64,000 nt of DNA. It comes from an uncultured Nitrospira sp. GTDB taxonomy: Bacteria; Nitrospirota; Nitrospiria; Nitrospirales; Nitrospiraceae. The notes beneath the pieces were generated by a model. It saw only the letters and a program-made list of their open reading frames with translations. It was not told the DNA's origin and searched no databases. A program made the position numbers and the translations under genes. Below, piece by piece: positions 34,402 through 43,261 of the stretch; position 1 is the first letter of the stretch, and every line of letters starts with the position of its first letter. Location: NCBI GenBank assembly GCA_902500775.1, contig CABVRZ010000001.1:91182-155181 (forward strand). Reading direction: 5' to 3'.

Positions 34402-35544
34402 TTAGTCCAGCGTCTGTCGATATCGCGTCACCCCAATCACCAACACCACTGCGGCAAACAACGCAATTTGCCAGAGTTGAAGGACCACTTCTTCCACGCC
34501 ATTTCCCTTCAGCATGATCCCTCGGACAATTCGCAGAAAATGCGTCAGCGGCAGCATCTCGCCGATCGACTGTGCCCATTGCGGCATACCGCGAAACGGG
34601 AACATAAACCCGGACAACAGCAGGGACGGCAAAAAGAAAAAGAACGAGAGCTGTATGGCTTGGAGTTGGTTTTGTGCCAAGGTAGAAAATGTAATCCCCA
34701 TCGCCAAGTTCGCCACGATAAAGACCAAGGCCGACACAAAGAGCATCGACATATTGCCGTATATCGGTACGTTAAACAGAAAATGAGCCGCCAGGAGAAT
34801 CAGGATGACTTGAATGTACCCGATCAGGATGTAGGGCATCACCTTGCCGATCATGACCTCAAACGGCCTTGTGGGCATCGACAGGAGATTTTCCATCGTG
34901 CCTCGCTCCCGTTCACGGGTAATGGCGAGGCCGGTGATCATCACCATGGTCATGGTCAGCACCACACCCATCAGCCCAGGCACAATGTTGTATTGCGTGA
35001 TAGCTTCGGGGTTATAGCGGGCATGAATGCGCAACTCGACGGGATCGTGACGTCCCGCCACATACTCCAATGGTCCCCTCAGGTCCTGCTGAAGCGCGGA
35101 CGTGACCAACACACGTAAGGAGCCGATCGCATTGCTCGTCGCGGCAGGATCGGTCGCATCGGCTTCGACGAGGATTGCCGGGCGCTCGCCGCGAAGCACA
35201 TCGCGCGAAAAGTTGGGAGGGATATTGATGACGAACTGGGCTTCCCCCCGTGCCAACACCTCCTCAGCTTCCTGCTCGGTCGCGATCTCCCGCACGAACT
35301 CAAAGTAGTTGCTGTTGCGAATAGCGTGCAGAAGCGTCCTCCCATGGACACCGTAGTCGGCCTGCAGCACCACCGTCGGCAGATGTTTCGGGTCGGCGTT
35401 GATCGCAAACCCGAATAGAACAAGCTGGATCAACGGGATACCAATCATCATCCCGAAGGTCATCCGATCGCGACGCATTTGAATGAACTCCTTCACGACG
35501 ATCGCCCCAAAGCGGGAGACGGAAAATAGTGAATGGATTTTCAT
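34402..35544 (-). CDS. ABC-2 type efflux permease
   Basis: 380 residues from the ATG at 35544, chosen because it overlaps the ATPase stop (ATGA) and begins the first helix region. One N-terminal helix, a large periplasmic loop and five C-terminal helices; TRERERGTMENLLSMPTRPFEVMIGK and LPSLLLSGFMFP are typical of YbhR/YhhJ-type ABC-2 permeases. Only one permease gene is present, so it would act as a homodimer. It exports an unknown compound with the ATPase at 35541 and adaptor at 36479. Confidence 0.9.
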   Translation of the reverse strand: MKIHSLFSVSRFGAIVVKEFIQMRRDRMTFGMMIGIPLIQLVLFGFAINADPKHLPTVVLQADYGVHGRTLLHAIRNSNYFEFVREIATEQEAEEVLARGEAQFVINIPPNFSRDVLRGERPAILVEADATDPAATSNAIGSLRVLVTSALQQDLRGPLEYVAGRHDPVELRIHARYNPEAITQYNIVPGLMGVVLTMTMVMITGLAITRERERGTMENLLSMPTRPFEVMIGKVMPYILIGYIQVILILLAAHFLFNVPIYGNMSMLFVSALVFIVANLAMGITFSTLAQNQLQAIQLSFFFFLPSLLLSGFMFPFRGMPQWAQSIGEMLPLTHFLRIVRGIMLKGNGVEEVVLQLWQIALFAAVVLVIGVTRYRQTLD

Positions 35545-36482
35545 GATGCGACGCGATCCGATGAGTGTTCCATCAGATGGATGAACACGTCTTCCAGCCC
35601 TGTATTGACCCGATGCCACTCATAGGGGCTGGTGCGAAACAGCGCCACCGCAGCTTCAAGCCTAATCGGATCGGTACCGCTGACATGGAGTCGATCGCCA
35701 AACGCCACCGCCTGCTGAACCGCGGACTGGCGGCGAAGTTCCACGGCCAATTGATGAAGATCGGGGCCACTGACCGACCATGTCGTTAGTCGTGCCTGTT
35801 GAATCACGTCGGAGACCGTTCCATCGGCGAGCAACTTGCCGTAGGAAATATATGCCAGCCGATGGCACCGCTCAGCTTCATCCATGTAATGAGTGGTAAT
35901 CAGAAATGTCAGTCCATCTGCAGCCAGCTCATGGATCTGCTCCCAGAACTCTCGTCTCGCTTTCGGATCGACTCCCGCAGTCGGTTCATCAAGCAACAAC
36001 AATCGTGGTTGATGGATCAAGCACGCGGCCAACGCGAGCCGCTGCTTCCAGCCACCCGAAAGTTGACCGGCCAGCTGCTCTCGCCGACCAGCCAGCCCAA
36101 GCCGCTCAAGACTCCTCGTCACCGCAGCCCGTCGATCAGGAATTCCAAACATGCGCGCGACGAAGTCCAGATTCTCCGTGATACTCAGGTCCTCATAGAA
36201 ACTAAACCGCTGGGTCATATAGCCGACGGCAGCCTTGATCGCTTCACTTTGACGGATGACGTCATACCCGAGGCAGGTTCCGCTGCCTTCGTCCGCTCGA
36301 AGCAGTCCGCACAACATGCGAATAAAGGTCGTCTTGCCGCTACCGTTCGGACCGAGAAATCCATAAATCTCCCCGCGACGCACTTGCAGCCCAATATGAT
36401 CGACCACGGTCCGTGTCCCGAACCGCTTCGTCATCCCGCTCACATCGATGGCCAATTCCTGCCCGTCGATCGTAGTGGTCAT
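35541..36482 (-). CDS. ABC transporter ATP-binding protein
   Basis: 313 residues. Walker A GPNGSGKTT near residue 45, signature LSGGWKQRLAL, Walker B LLLLDEPTAGVD and a switch His in TTHYMDEAERC. The C-terminal extension after residue 230 (SVSGPDLHQLAVELRRQ) is typical of the YbhF/CcmA-like drug exporters. It overlaps both neighbours by 4 bp (ATGA), giving tight translational coupling. It powers the permease at 34402. Confidence 0.93.
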   Translation of the reverse strand: MTTTIDGQELAIDVSGMTKRFGTRTVVDHIGLQVRRGEIYGFLGPNGSGKTTFIRMLCGLLRADEGSGTCLGYDVIRQSEAIKAAVGYMTQRFSFYEDLSITENLDFVARMFGIPDRRAAVTRSLERLGLAGRREQLAGQLSGGWKQRLALAACLIHQPRLLLLDEPTAGVDPKARREFWEQIHELAADGLTFLITTHYMDEAERCHRLAYISYGKLLADGTVSDVIQQARLTTWSVSGPDLHQLAVELRRQSAVQQAVAFGDRLHVSGTDPIRLEAAVALFRTSPYEWHRVNTGLEDVFIHLMEHSSDRVAS

Positions 36483-37468
36483 TGCACACCATTGAATCGC
36501 ACATCCACCGGCTGGCCAGGATGCAAATTCATCGCAACAGCCTGGTCGAACAACGCTTCGACGAGGAAGACCAGCTTGTCACGACTGCCCTGGCTGTAGA
36601 GCACAGGCGGCGTATATTCAGCTTTCGGTGAAATGTAGGCGATCTTTCCCAGGATCGAACCGTGAACCCCGTCAACCATAACCTGCACTGGATCACCCAG
36701 CTGAATCCTCCCAAGCCTAGCTTGAGAAACAAACATGCGGACCTTGATATGATCGGGAGGCAACAGCACGACGACAGGACGGCCCGCCGGCACCCATTCG
36801 CCCTCCCGATACAGCGTATCGAAGACAAACCCGCTCTTAGGTGCGAGCTGACGCTTTTGAGCAAGATCCCACTCAGCTTTGACGAGAGCGGCCTCCTTTG
36901 CTCGAACCTCCGCCTCGGCCGCAGTAACTTGATCCGTGCGAGAGCCTAAGAGAGCCGTATTCAAGTCTGCTTGGAGTTGTGAGACCCGCTGTTGGCTTTG
37001 ATCCCGTGCTGATCGGGCTCGATCTACCTCAAGTTCCACTGCCGCACCGGATACTGTCGCGAGTCCTTCTTGGCGAGCCATTTCTCGCATCGAGAGTTGC
37101 AACGCCGCCTGGGCTTGTTGAAGTTGGGCGCGGAGGGAGGCAATTTCGGAGGGTCGTTTCCCTTTTCTTCGGTCTTCGAGATTCGCTCGCGATTGACTCA
37201 GTGTCCGTTCCGCTTCATCTCTCGTGGCGTTCTCGGAGATGTGCTCGAGCGCGAACAGAGGATCACCACGCTTGACCTGCATGCCACGCTGCACCGATAA
37301 GGTCGTGAGAGCCCCGCCGTAGGGAGACGCCACATGGACATACTCTCCTTCGACATAGCCCTGGACCAGATCGGAAGCAGGTCGATTACAGCCTATCAAG
37401 ACACTAACGCCCACGATCGCAACCGCACCTGAGAGAATCAGCCTCACACCCGTTCCACTCTGTGTCAT
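36479..37468 (-). CDS. HlyD-family adaptor of the ABC exporter
   Basis: 329 residues with a signal peptide and probable lipobox (SVLIGC). Lipoyl half-motif HVASPYGGALTTLSVQRGMQVKRGD, a long coiled-coil hairpin with EVEVDRARSA-like heptads, second half KSGFVFDTLYREGEWVPAG, and a barrel ending HPGQPVDVRFNG. It is related to YbhG. It starts 4 bp after the TetR gene, so the four genes form one operon. Confidence 0.9.
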   Translation of the reverse strand: MTQSGTGVRLILSGAVAIVGVSVLIGCNRPASDLVQGYVEGEYVHVASPYGGALTTLSVQRGMQVKRGDPLFALEHISENATRDEAERTLSQSRANLEDRRKGKRPSEIASLRAQLQQAQAALQLSMREMARQEGLATVSGAAVELEVDRARSARDQSQQRVSQLQADLNTALLGSRTDQVTAAEAEVRAKEAALVKAEWDLAQKRQLAPKSGFVFDTLYREGEWVPAGRPVVVLLPPDHIKVRMFVSQARLGRIQLGDPVQVMVDGVHGSILGKIAYISPKAEYTPPVLYSQGSRDKLVFLVEALFDQAVAMNLHPGQPVDVRFNGVQ

Positions 37469-37472
37469 GATC

Positions 37473-38087
37473 TCAACGCCGCTGGAGCGCCCCCTCTAGA
37501 ACGAGACGAATGACGGACAAATAACCATGCTCCACGGTGAGTCCCAACTCCATGAGTTTGGGTGGGTTCATGATGGCCTGGACGGCACCCAGCAAGATTT
37601 CGATGATAAGGTGGGTCGGGATGTCCGTACGAATCACACGGGCTTTCTTCCCGTCCTCAAACAGCTCACCGAAATAGAGTCGGATCAGTTCACGACGCCG
37701 TTGCTCGATCAACTGAAACAGCTCCGGAGTCTCACGCCCAATGTCTCTGACAAAGGCCGGTTGAGCTTCCGCCGCGTGTCGCTGCAGACAGATGAGAAGT
37801 TGGTGGAGCGCCTCCTCGACATTGGCCGCGCGATCCTTCGCCAACCGTTCAAGATCCGCTTCAACCTCTCTAAACTTGTCCTTCACCACGGCCTCAACAA
37901 GCGCGAATTTGCTTGGAAAGGCGACATACAGCGTCTTCTTGCTCATGCCCAATTCAGCAGCGAGGTCGTCCATGCTCACGGTACGAAATCCATGAGCCAG
38001 GAATTGGCGGCGCGCGACGGCAATCACTCGTCGAACGACGGCCGGATCGATTGATGGGTCTTGCTGTGTAGGCTTTCGAGTGGACAT
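37473..38087 (-). CDS. TetR-family regulator of the ABC efflux operon
   Basis: 204 residues from the ATG at 38087 (a TTG at 38096 is possible). The N-terminal helix-turn-helix is FRTVSMDDLAAELGMSKKTLYVAFPSKFALVEAVV, the usual TetR form with a C-terminal ligand-binding helical domain. It is the first gene of the operon 34402-38087 and an inverted repeat 20 bp upstream is a candidate self-operator. The ligand is unknown. Confidence 0.9.
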   Translation of the reverse strand: MSTRKPTQQDPSIDPAVVRRVIAVARRQFLAHGFRTVSMDDLAAELGMSKKTLYVAFPSKFALVEAVVKDKFREVEADLERLAKDRAANVEEALHQLLICLQRHAAEAQPAFVRDIGRETPELFQLIEQRRRELIRLYFGELFEDGKKARVIRTDIPTHLIIEILLGAVQAIMNPPKLMELGLTVEHGYLSVIRLVLEGALQRR

Positions 38088-38107
38088 GATCCTCAAAGGT
38101 CACTATA

Positions 38108-38124
38108 GAAACTATTATAGTTTC
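38108..38124. promoter_or_regulatory. Candidate TetR operator
   Basis: A perfect inverted repeat GAAACTA-TTA-TAGTTTC lies about 20 bp upstream of the tetR start, within the expected promoter. Palindromes of this size at this place are typical of TetR self-regulation. Binding is inferred only. Confidence 0.5.
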
Positions 38125-38277
38125 ACAAGTTTCCTCAAGGTTTGTCAACCCACTTGTTTTACAGTATGCCCTCCACTTCAGACACCGCCCGAGATGATGC
38201 CGAGAGGACTCATCCGTTTGAGTGTTTGATCGGATAGATTCTCGAGTGGAGTCGATCTGGCCGAAGCGTTTAAAGAG

Positions 38278-38326
38278 GGGTACCGATCCAGCGGCATACT
38301 GCCGAACCATCGGCGCATGCCGCTGG
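38278..38326. repeat. Hairpin repeat, family 2 copy B (right of ABC cluster)
   Basis: Outer stem CCAGCGGCAT/ATGCCGCTGG (38288-38297, 38317-38326) with an inner stem TGCCGA/TCGGCG. The left flank ACCGATCC.GCGGCA..CTGCCGA matches the copy at 34281-34325. The two copies bracket the TetR/ABC operon. It also lies 14 bp after the stop codon of the secreted protein at 38340. Confidence 0.6.
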
Positions 38327-38339
38327 ATGATCGAATGTA

Positions 38340-38879
38340 CTACGGTAACGTATACGTCAGATTGGGCCAGACTGCGTATCCGATCGCTTGACCGTTATTC
38401 CCTTCCTTCAATTCAAAGATGATACTGGTCTGAAAAGGCGTGGTTCCTGACATTCCAGTGAATCCACCAGATCCACCGGTAAAGGTAAACTCGCCCACGC
38501 ACTCTTTTAAGTTGCCGACGCACTTCCAGTGGCCATACCCGACATCCTTGCCCTCGTGAGCCACCATCGTACAGAGTCCCTCGATGGCCTGAGTGTCCTT
38601 CTGTCGGTTAAGATTCACGCGCACCGGACAGGCTAATTGGGACGAATGGACGATCATCTTGCCTCCGTCTTTATGACGGGAGATCAACACTCCTTTCACC
38701 ATTCCGTTGACGACCTGGTCTCCACTGCCAAGCTCCATGAACTCGCCGGTTCCGCTCCAACTGGAACTGGAGTCTCCTGCTTCAACGGTTTTTGCGTGGG
38801 CTGAAGAGCCCACGTCCTGCCCAAGAATGAACGCCATCCCCATCACGCATATTAAGCAATTGACTTTCCTCACGTGCAT
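38340..38879 (-). CDS. Secreted protein of unknown function
   Basis: 179 residues with an N-terminal signal peptide (VNCLICVMGMAFILGQDVGSS, cleavage near AHA). The mature part is beta-rich with four Cys (LACPVRV, GLCTMV, WKCVG, KECVG) and a repeated GGSGGFTGMSGTTPF-like turn, resembling allene-oxide-cyclase-like barrels in outline only. The start has a clear GAAGGGAG site. It appears monocistronic on this strand; no known family was recognised. Confidence 0.6.
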   Translation of the reverse strand: MHVRKVNCLICVMGMAFILGQDVGSSAHAKTVEAGDSSSSWSGTGEFMELGSGDQVVNGMVKGVLISRHKDGGKMIVHSSQLACPVRVNLNRQKDTQAIEGLCTMVAHEGKDVGYGHWKCVGNLKECVGEFTFTGGSGGFTGMSGTTPFQTSIIFELKEGNNGQAIGYAVWPNLTYTLP

Positions 38880-38969
38880 CTCCCTTCTAGAATGCCAACC
38901 GAATGAGCATTTTGTGATTGTCCAGTTCGGCCTGATCCTGCTTTATTCTTCATGCTGATTCACTTTTCC

Positions 38970-39038
38970 TTACGCCAACACCGACTTCACTATCACTACC
39001 AACACACCCACCAAAAATATGATGACAGGCCACACCAT
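38970..39038 (-). CDS. Micro-ORF, 22-residue single-helix protein
   Basis: The peptide (MVWPVIIFLVGVLVVIVKSV...) is almost one hydrophobic helix with a Lys near the end. AAGGAGAAC precedes the ATG. It lies 24 bp after the DoxX stop codon, so a small accessory subunit is possible. It is too short for family evidence. Confidence 0.4.
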   Translation of the reverse strand: MVWPVIIFLVGVLVVIVKSVLA

Positions 39039-39062
39039 GTTCTCCTTATTCGCTTCTTCCGA

Positions 39063-39548
39063 TCAGGCCGTTTGTGCCATCAGTCGATCTGGAGCCGCAT
39101 CGCCCTGTTCAAGCCGGCGAGCGATGACCCCGTCTAATGCCCACTTGCCGCCGCCGACGATGACGAGTGCCGCACTCATGGCGATGACCAAGAGATGGTA
39201 CTCAAACCCTTCGCCCTGTTGCTGTCCGAACCAATTCATGAAAAACCCGTTCGGTCCGTGCACCAACGTAATCGCCCCGATCATGATGGCGATAAAACTG
39301 GCCGCCGTGAACCGAGTAAGCAATCCCGCGACTAATGCGGCGCTCCCAAGAGACTCCCCGATGATGACGAGAAAGGCCACGAGCCAGGGTAATCCCATCT
39401 GCTGAGTAAAGAACCCCATTGTTCCATCAAAGCCGTAGCCGCCGAACCAGCCGAAAAGCTTTTGGGCGCCGTGCGGGAGCATCACCGCTGCAAGCCCGAC
39501 ACGCAAGACCAGTCCCGCCCACGAATCATCTGTTTTGAAGAATGCCAT
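39063..39548 (-). CDS. DoxX-family membrane protein
   Basis: 161 residues with four hydrophobic segments and the DoxX pattern: LVLRVGLAAVMLPHGAQKLFGWFGGYGFDGTM, LVAFLVIIGESLGSAALVAGLLTRFTAASFIAIMIGAI, then GGKWALDGVI. The family sits in the inner membrane and is linked with redox or respiratory functions in a few species. ATTAGGAGGGCGTC precedes the ATG. Its start overlaps a small upstream ORF (39526-39696) by 23 bp and a micro-ORF follows. Confidence 0.85.
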   Translation of the reverse strand: MAFFKTDDSWAGLVLRVGLAAVMLPHGAQKLFGWFGGYGFDGTMGFFTQQMGLPWLVAFLVIIGESLGSAALVAGLLTRFTAASFIAIMIGAITLVHGPNGFFMNWFGQQQGEGFEYHLLVIAMSAALVIVGGGKWALDGVIARRLEQGDAAPDRLMAQTA

Positions 39549-39696
39549 GACGCCCTCCTAATCTCTGCCTGACGAAAGAAGACCGTTGCCGCGCCGCAGC
39601 CCTCTCCAGTGCATGCGTGATCAGCAATCGTGTCACCGCGAGCGGCAAGGTCGCGAGCATCCCGTACCAGAGACTCCACTGAATCATTTCATTCAT
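39526..39696 (-). CDS. Small membrane-anchored protein upstream of doxX
   Basis: 56 residues, about MNEMIQWSLWYGMLATLPLA in the N-terminal half, which forms one hydrophobic helix, and a highly basic C-terminal half (Arg-rich). GCGGAGGTGGCACT precedes the ATG at 39696, and the frame overlaps the doxX start by 23 bp. These features suggest a real gene translated with doxX; the function is unknown. Confidence 0.5.
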   Translation of the reverse strand: MNEMIQWSLWYGMLATLPLAVTRLLITHALERAAARQRSSFVRQRLGGRHGILQNR

Positions 39697-40032
39697 AGTG
39701 CCACCTCCGCTTCTTTGTGTGATGCTGTTAAGACCTATCGCAAGAGACGTTCCAGATTTCTTGACTTAAGAGACCGATGCGCTAACAGGTTGAACTGAGA
39801 GGGAATATTGTTCGATAGAAGAATGAGTCGATGCATTGTGCTGGAGAATACCGAAATAGCGGTGACGAAGGTTCGTCACGTGCCGAAACCAGTCGTCAAA
39901 GTTGAGCGATTGTCTGTTCTGTACGGGAGAGTAGACGTGGAGGTGTATGCTCAAACTTCCGATTCCGATGATCGAGGCACCAGGCGGGAGAGATTCCCTC
40001 CCCCGCCTCCGGAGGCTTGAGTAGTTGTCGTC
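39697..40032. other. Intergenic region between catalase and the doxX cluster
   Basis: About 335 bp, upstream of the doxX cluster on the minus strand. Two ORFs (39808-40020 plus, 39766-39954 minus) have no family features. The katA terminator candidate lies at its right end. Confidence 0.5.
39983..40007 (-). terminator. Candidate katA terminator hairpin
   Basis: Stem GGCGGGGGAG/CTCTCCCGCC (read on the minus strand, one G-T pair) with a 5-base loop, 26 bp after the catalase stop. No T-run follows, so it may instead protect mRNA ends. Confidence 0.4.
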
Positions 40033-41490
40033 CTAGGCCGGCAGATCCGTCAATGCAATACCCAAGGCACTGGCAATGCCCTTGCCATACGCAGGATCCG
40101 TTTTCAGACAGTGGGCGATGTGGCGCAGCTGAATCTCTTTCGGCGCGTTGCCAATTGAGCGTGCGGTGTTGTCAAAAAGCGCCTGCTGTTGATCCTTACC
40201 CATCAGGCGAAAGAGCGCGCCAGGCTGGGAGTAGTAATCCTCGTCTTCTCGATGATTCCAGTGGTCTGCAGCTCCTGCGAGCGACAACGGCGGCTCGCGG
40301 AAGTCCGGTTGCTCCTTCCACTCACCGGAGCTGTTCGGCTCGTAACTGAGGGTACTGCCGTGGTTGCCGTCCACACGCATGGTGCCGTCTCGATGGTAGC
40401 TGTGCGCCGGACAGCGTGGGGCATTCACCGGAATGAGATGGTGGTTGACACCAAGGCGATAGCGCTGGGCATCGCCATAACTAAACAGGCGTCCTTGCAG
40501 CATCTTGTCGGGCGAAAAACCGATACCCGGCACCACATTTGCCGGGTTGAACGCAGCTTGTTCGACCTCGGCAAAGAAGTTCTCCGGGTTTCGGTTGAGC
40601 TCCATCACGCCGACATCGATCAAGGGATAGTCCTTGTGCGGCCAGACCTTGGTGAGGTCGAACGGGTTGTACGGTACTTTTGCCGCATCTTCCTCCGGCA
40701 TAATTTGCACTTTGAGTGTCCACTTGGGATAGTCGCCTTTTTCGATGGCGCTGTACAAATCGCGTTGATGGCTTTCGCGATCCTTGCCGATCAAGGCTTC
40801 GGCCTCAGCATCCGTCAAGTTTTTGATCCCCTGCTGGCACGCAAAGTGGAACTTGACCCAGTGACGTTCGTTTTTTGAATTGATGAAGCTGAAGGTGTGG
40901 CTACCGAATCCATGCATGTGGCGATAGCTCGCCGGGATGCCACGGTCGCTCATCACGATCGTAATCTGATGCAACGCCTCAGGCAATGAAGTCCAGAAGT
41001 CCCAATTATTCTTCGCGCTACGCAAGTTGGTGCGAGGATCGCGTTTCACCGCATGGTTCAAATCGGGGAATTTTAGCGGGTCACGCAGAAAGAAGACGGG
41101 CGTATTGTTGCCCACCAGATCCCAGTTCCCCTCTTCAGTATAGAACTTGAGAGCGAACCCACGAATGTCGCGCTCAGCGTCGGCAGCCCCACGTTCCCCT
41201 GCAACGGTGGTGAAACGAGCGAAGAGTTCCGTCTTTTTCCCGACTTGACTGAAAATCTTCGCACGTGTGTACTTCGAAATGTCATGCGTCACCGTGAACG
41301 TGCCGTAGGCGCCGCTGCCTTTGGCATGCATCCGGCGTTCAGGAATGACTTCGCGATCGAAATGCGCAATCTTTTCCAGAAACCAGACGTCCTGAAGCAA
41401 CTGTGGGCCACGAGGCCCCGCCGTCATGACGTTTTGGTTATCGGTCACCGGGCAACCGGCGTTCGTCGTCAGTTTCTTCTCGTCGCTCAT
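40033..41490 (-). CDS. katA: Monofunctional haem catalase, small-subunit (clade 3)
   Basis: 485 residues, complete. [14 protein letters not shown] carries the catalytic His, NNTPVFF the distal Asn, and [14 protein letters not shown] the proximal Tyr that binds haem. The length and the absence of a C-terminal flavodoxin-like domain place it in clade 3. It breaks down hydrogen peroxide in the cytoplasm. GAAGGAGGAAGTATC precedes the ATG. A leader-like ORF and two inverted repeats lie upstream (41543-41848). It appears monocistronic. Confidence 0.95.
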   Translation of the reverse strand: MSDEKKLTTNAGCPVTDNQNVMTAGPRGPQLLQDVWFLEKIAHFDREVIPERRMHAKGSGAYGTFTVTHDISKYTRAKIFSQVGKKTELFARFTTVAGERGAADAERDIRGFALKFYTEEGNWDLVGNNTPVFFLRDPLKFPDLNHAVKRDPRTNLRSAKNNWDFWTSLPEALHQITIVMSDRGIPASYRHMHGFGSHTFSFINSKNERHWVKFHFACQQGIKNLTDAEAEALIGKDRESHQRDLYSAIEKGDYPKWTLKVQIMPEEDAAKVPYNPFDLTKVWPHKDYPLIDVGVMELNRNPENFFAEVEQAAFNPANVVPGIGFSPDKMLQGRLFSYGDAQRYRLGVNHHLIPVNAPRCPAHSYHRDGTMRVDGNHGSTLSYEPNSSGEWKEQPDFREPPLSLAGAADHWNHREDEDYYSQPGALFRLMGKDQQQALFDNTARSIGNAPKEIQLRHIAHCLKTDPAYGKGIASALGIALTDLPA

Positions 41491-41542
41491 GATACTTCCT
41501 CCTTCATAGATCGAGATGAGTGGAAGACTGTTTACGAGACAT

Positions 41543-41704
41543 TCATTGGGACACGTCTAGGGATCCATGACGTTGCTGCCAGAAGATCACGACTCGTGTT
41601 TCTGATTCAATCGACAGGCAATCATGGCTGTCGGACGCGTTTACGTCAGAGGTGCGCCGATCATCGGCAAGAACCTAATCCGCCCGTGTGTTCTTCACTC
41701 TCAT
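41543..41704 (-). pseudogene. Short ORF with strong ribosome site and in-frame TAG (catalase leader?)
   Basis: AGGAGGATATC precedes an ATG at 41704 on the minus strand; a nine-residue peptide MRVKNTRAD then stops at TAG (41677-41675). Read through that TAG, the frame continues for 43 more codons (VLADDRRTSDV...) to a TGA at 41545-41543, 52 bp before the catalase start. It is either a leader peptide or a decayed small gene. The long leader of katA may carry it. Confidence 0.35.
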
Positions 41705-41989
41705 GATATCCTCCTAATAGTTGATTATCGTCAGTGGATTCTCCTGCGTGCTTGCGTGCAAGATAACTGATGCCGATCACCCGGTCTAATTGATAAAATA
41801 TGCGATCAAGATAAGTAAGACTTATCGATGTGCTATGTGACTGTCACAATAGAGAAGACCTCGGCGTGAAGATTCTGCTCGTGAACCTGCTGCTGGTGAT
41901 GCAACACAGAACATACATCCAGTCTCTTAAAACACATTCTGTCGCTGCCTACCCAACATTTGATCCGAAAGTAGCTGAAAGACAGTGAT
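41705..41989. other. Upstream region of the catalase leader, AT-rich
   Basis: About 285 bp between the leader ORF and the Kelch gene end. AT-rich at 41760-41850, where two inverted repeats lie; otherwise no ORF was recognised. Confidence 0.45.
41810..41848. promoter_or_regulatory. Two inverted repeats upstream of the catalase leader
   Basis: GATAAGT-AAG-ACTTATC (41810-41826) and TGTGAC-T-GTCACA (41836-41848) lie close together in an AT-rich stretch. They look like operators. The spacing of the second does not match CRP or FNR half-site spacing. Which factor binds is unknown. Confidence 0.35.
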
Positions 41990-43102
41990 TCAACGATCAA
42001 CGAACTCAAACACATCGTGCGACTCTGTTACCACCCGCATACCGGTGATCCCGGCGGATTGGATATCTCCGCTCGCCAGATAGAGTCGATTGCCGACGAC
42101 CGCACCGGCCAACCCATGTCGAGGCATCGGCATCATGGGGAGTTCAGACCAACTGTTCGTCGACGGATCGTACGCTTCCAAAGCACGAAACGCCGCCATC
42201 AGATGGCCGTCCTGGTGTTCCCCTCCCGCCACGAGAATACGCCCGTTATAGACACCCCAGGCTCCACCGCTCCGCTCGGTCGGCATGCGGGCTCTGACCA
42301 AACCCCACTGGTCGGTCGCAGGATCGTATTCTTCAACCACGTTGGTGTTGCTGGCCGTGAAAATGAACGCGCTGCCCAGCCGGCCACCGATGACATAGAT
42401 TTTGTTATTCACCGCACCAATGGCGGCGTGATTGCGCGCGGTCGGCATCGAAGACCGTACGGACCAGCGATTGGTCTGGGGATCGTATTCCTCCACGGTA
42501 TCGACCGACCGATGGGGACGCGCCGGATACAACGCGGTTTCGCGTGAAGCAGGATGCAGCGCCGCACCCCCGATCACATAGATTTTGCCGTTCACCGTGG
42601 CGGCCACGGCAGACCCGCGTTTGGATGGCATCGGCGCCAACGCCTTCCAGCTGTCGTTCGTCGGATCATACTCCCAAGCCTGATTGATCGGCGCCCAGGC
42701 CGGCGGTCCCGACTCGGGCGGCACGAACCCCCCGAAGGCATAAAACTTTCCGTTGAGCTCGGCGAATGCCACATGATGGGCCGGCAGCGCCATCGGTTTC
42801 TTCTTCGTCCACATGTCGGCGCTCGGATTGTACTCATACACAAGTCCTTGAGGGATCCACCCGGGCCCAAGTCCGCCGAACACGTAGAACTTCCCCCCGG
42901 TCGCCATGCCGACTAATTCCTCGGACGGCTCCGGAAACGGAGCGAGCTTCACCCACTTTCCCGTCATTTGCGCCTGGACTGGAGTACTCATCATGACCAG
43001 TCCAACGATGGCCATCACGACCAGGGTCAGCATCACGTTCTTGCTTGGGAGAGATGGTGAGTCGCCGAAGAAACAACGATCGTATCTTCTTGCCGTTGCC
43101 AT
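41990..43102 (-). CDS. Secreted Kelch-repeat beta-propeller protein
   Basis: 370 residues, signal peptide around residues 24-45 (MLTLVVMAIVGLVMMSTPVQA). The mature part has about six Kelch motifs, each with a GG pair and spaced Tyr/Trp: GGKFYVFGG, NGKFYAFGG, NGKIYVIGG, NNKIYVIGG, NGRILVAGG, then GNRLYLASG. Such propellers act as enzymes or ligand binders. CAGGAGTCACAGC precedes the ATG at 43102. It lies 159 bp downstream of the duplicated-domain protein on the same strand. Confidence 0.85.
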   Translation of the reverse strand: MATARRYDRCFFGDSPSLPSKNVMLTLVVMAIVGLVMMSTPVQAQMTGKWVKLAPFPEPSEELVGMATGGKFYVFGGLGPGWIPQGLVYEYNPSADMWTKKKPMALPAHHVAFAELNGKFYAFGGFVPPESGPPAWAPINQAWEYDPTNDSWKALAPMPSKRGSAVAATVNGKIYVIGGAALHPASRETALYPARPHRSVDTVEEYDPQTNRWSVRSSMPTARNHAAIGAVNNKIYVIGGRLGSAFIFTASNTNVVEEYDPATDQWGLVRARMPTERSGGAWGVYNGRILVAGGEHQDGHLMAAFRALEAYDPSTNSWSELPMMPMPRHGLAGAVVGNRLYLASGDIQSAGITGMRVVTESHDVFEFVDR

Positions 43103-43261
43103 GCTGTGACTCCTGTGAGTTTTCGACCGATTTGCAACGCATTTCCGATTCTCATGAGCAGATCTGCATTGACAGTCGTCGTATTGTCGTTTCTTTCAAC
43201 TTCAACCTTTGGGCGAGGAGCGAACCGGCCGTGCCAACGACGGTCGGTTCGCCCTGCACAG

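Noticed and set aside
39808-40020. 70-codon plus-strand ORF beside katA
   Set aside because: It crosses the katA terminator hairpin and has a low-complexity Pro-rich end.
41836-41848. TGTGAC-T-GTCACA as a CRP or FNR site
   Set aside because: The spacer is too short for the known half-site spacing.
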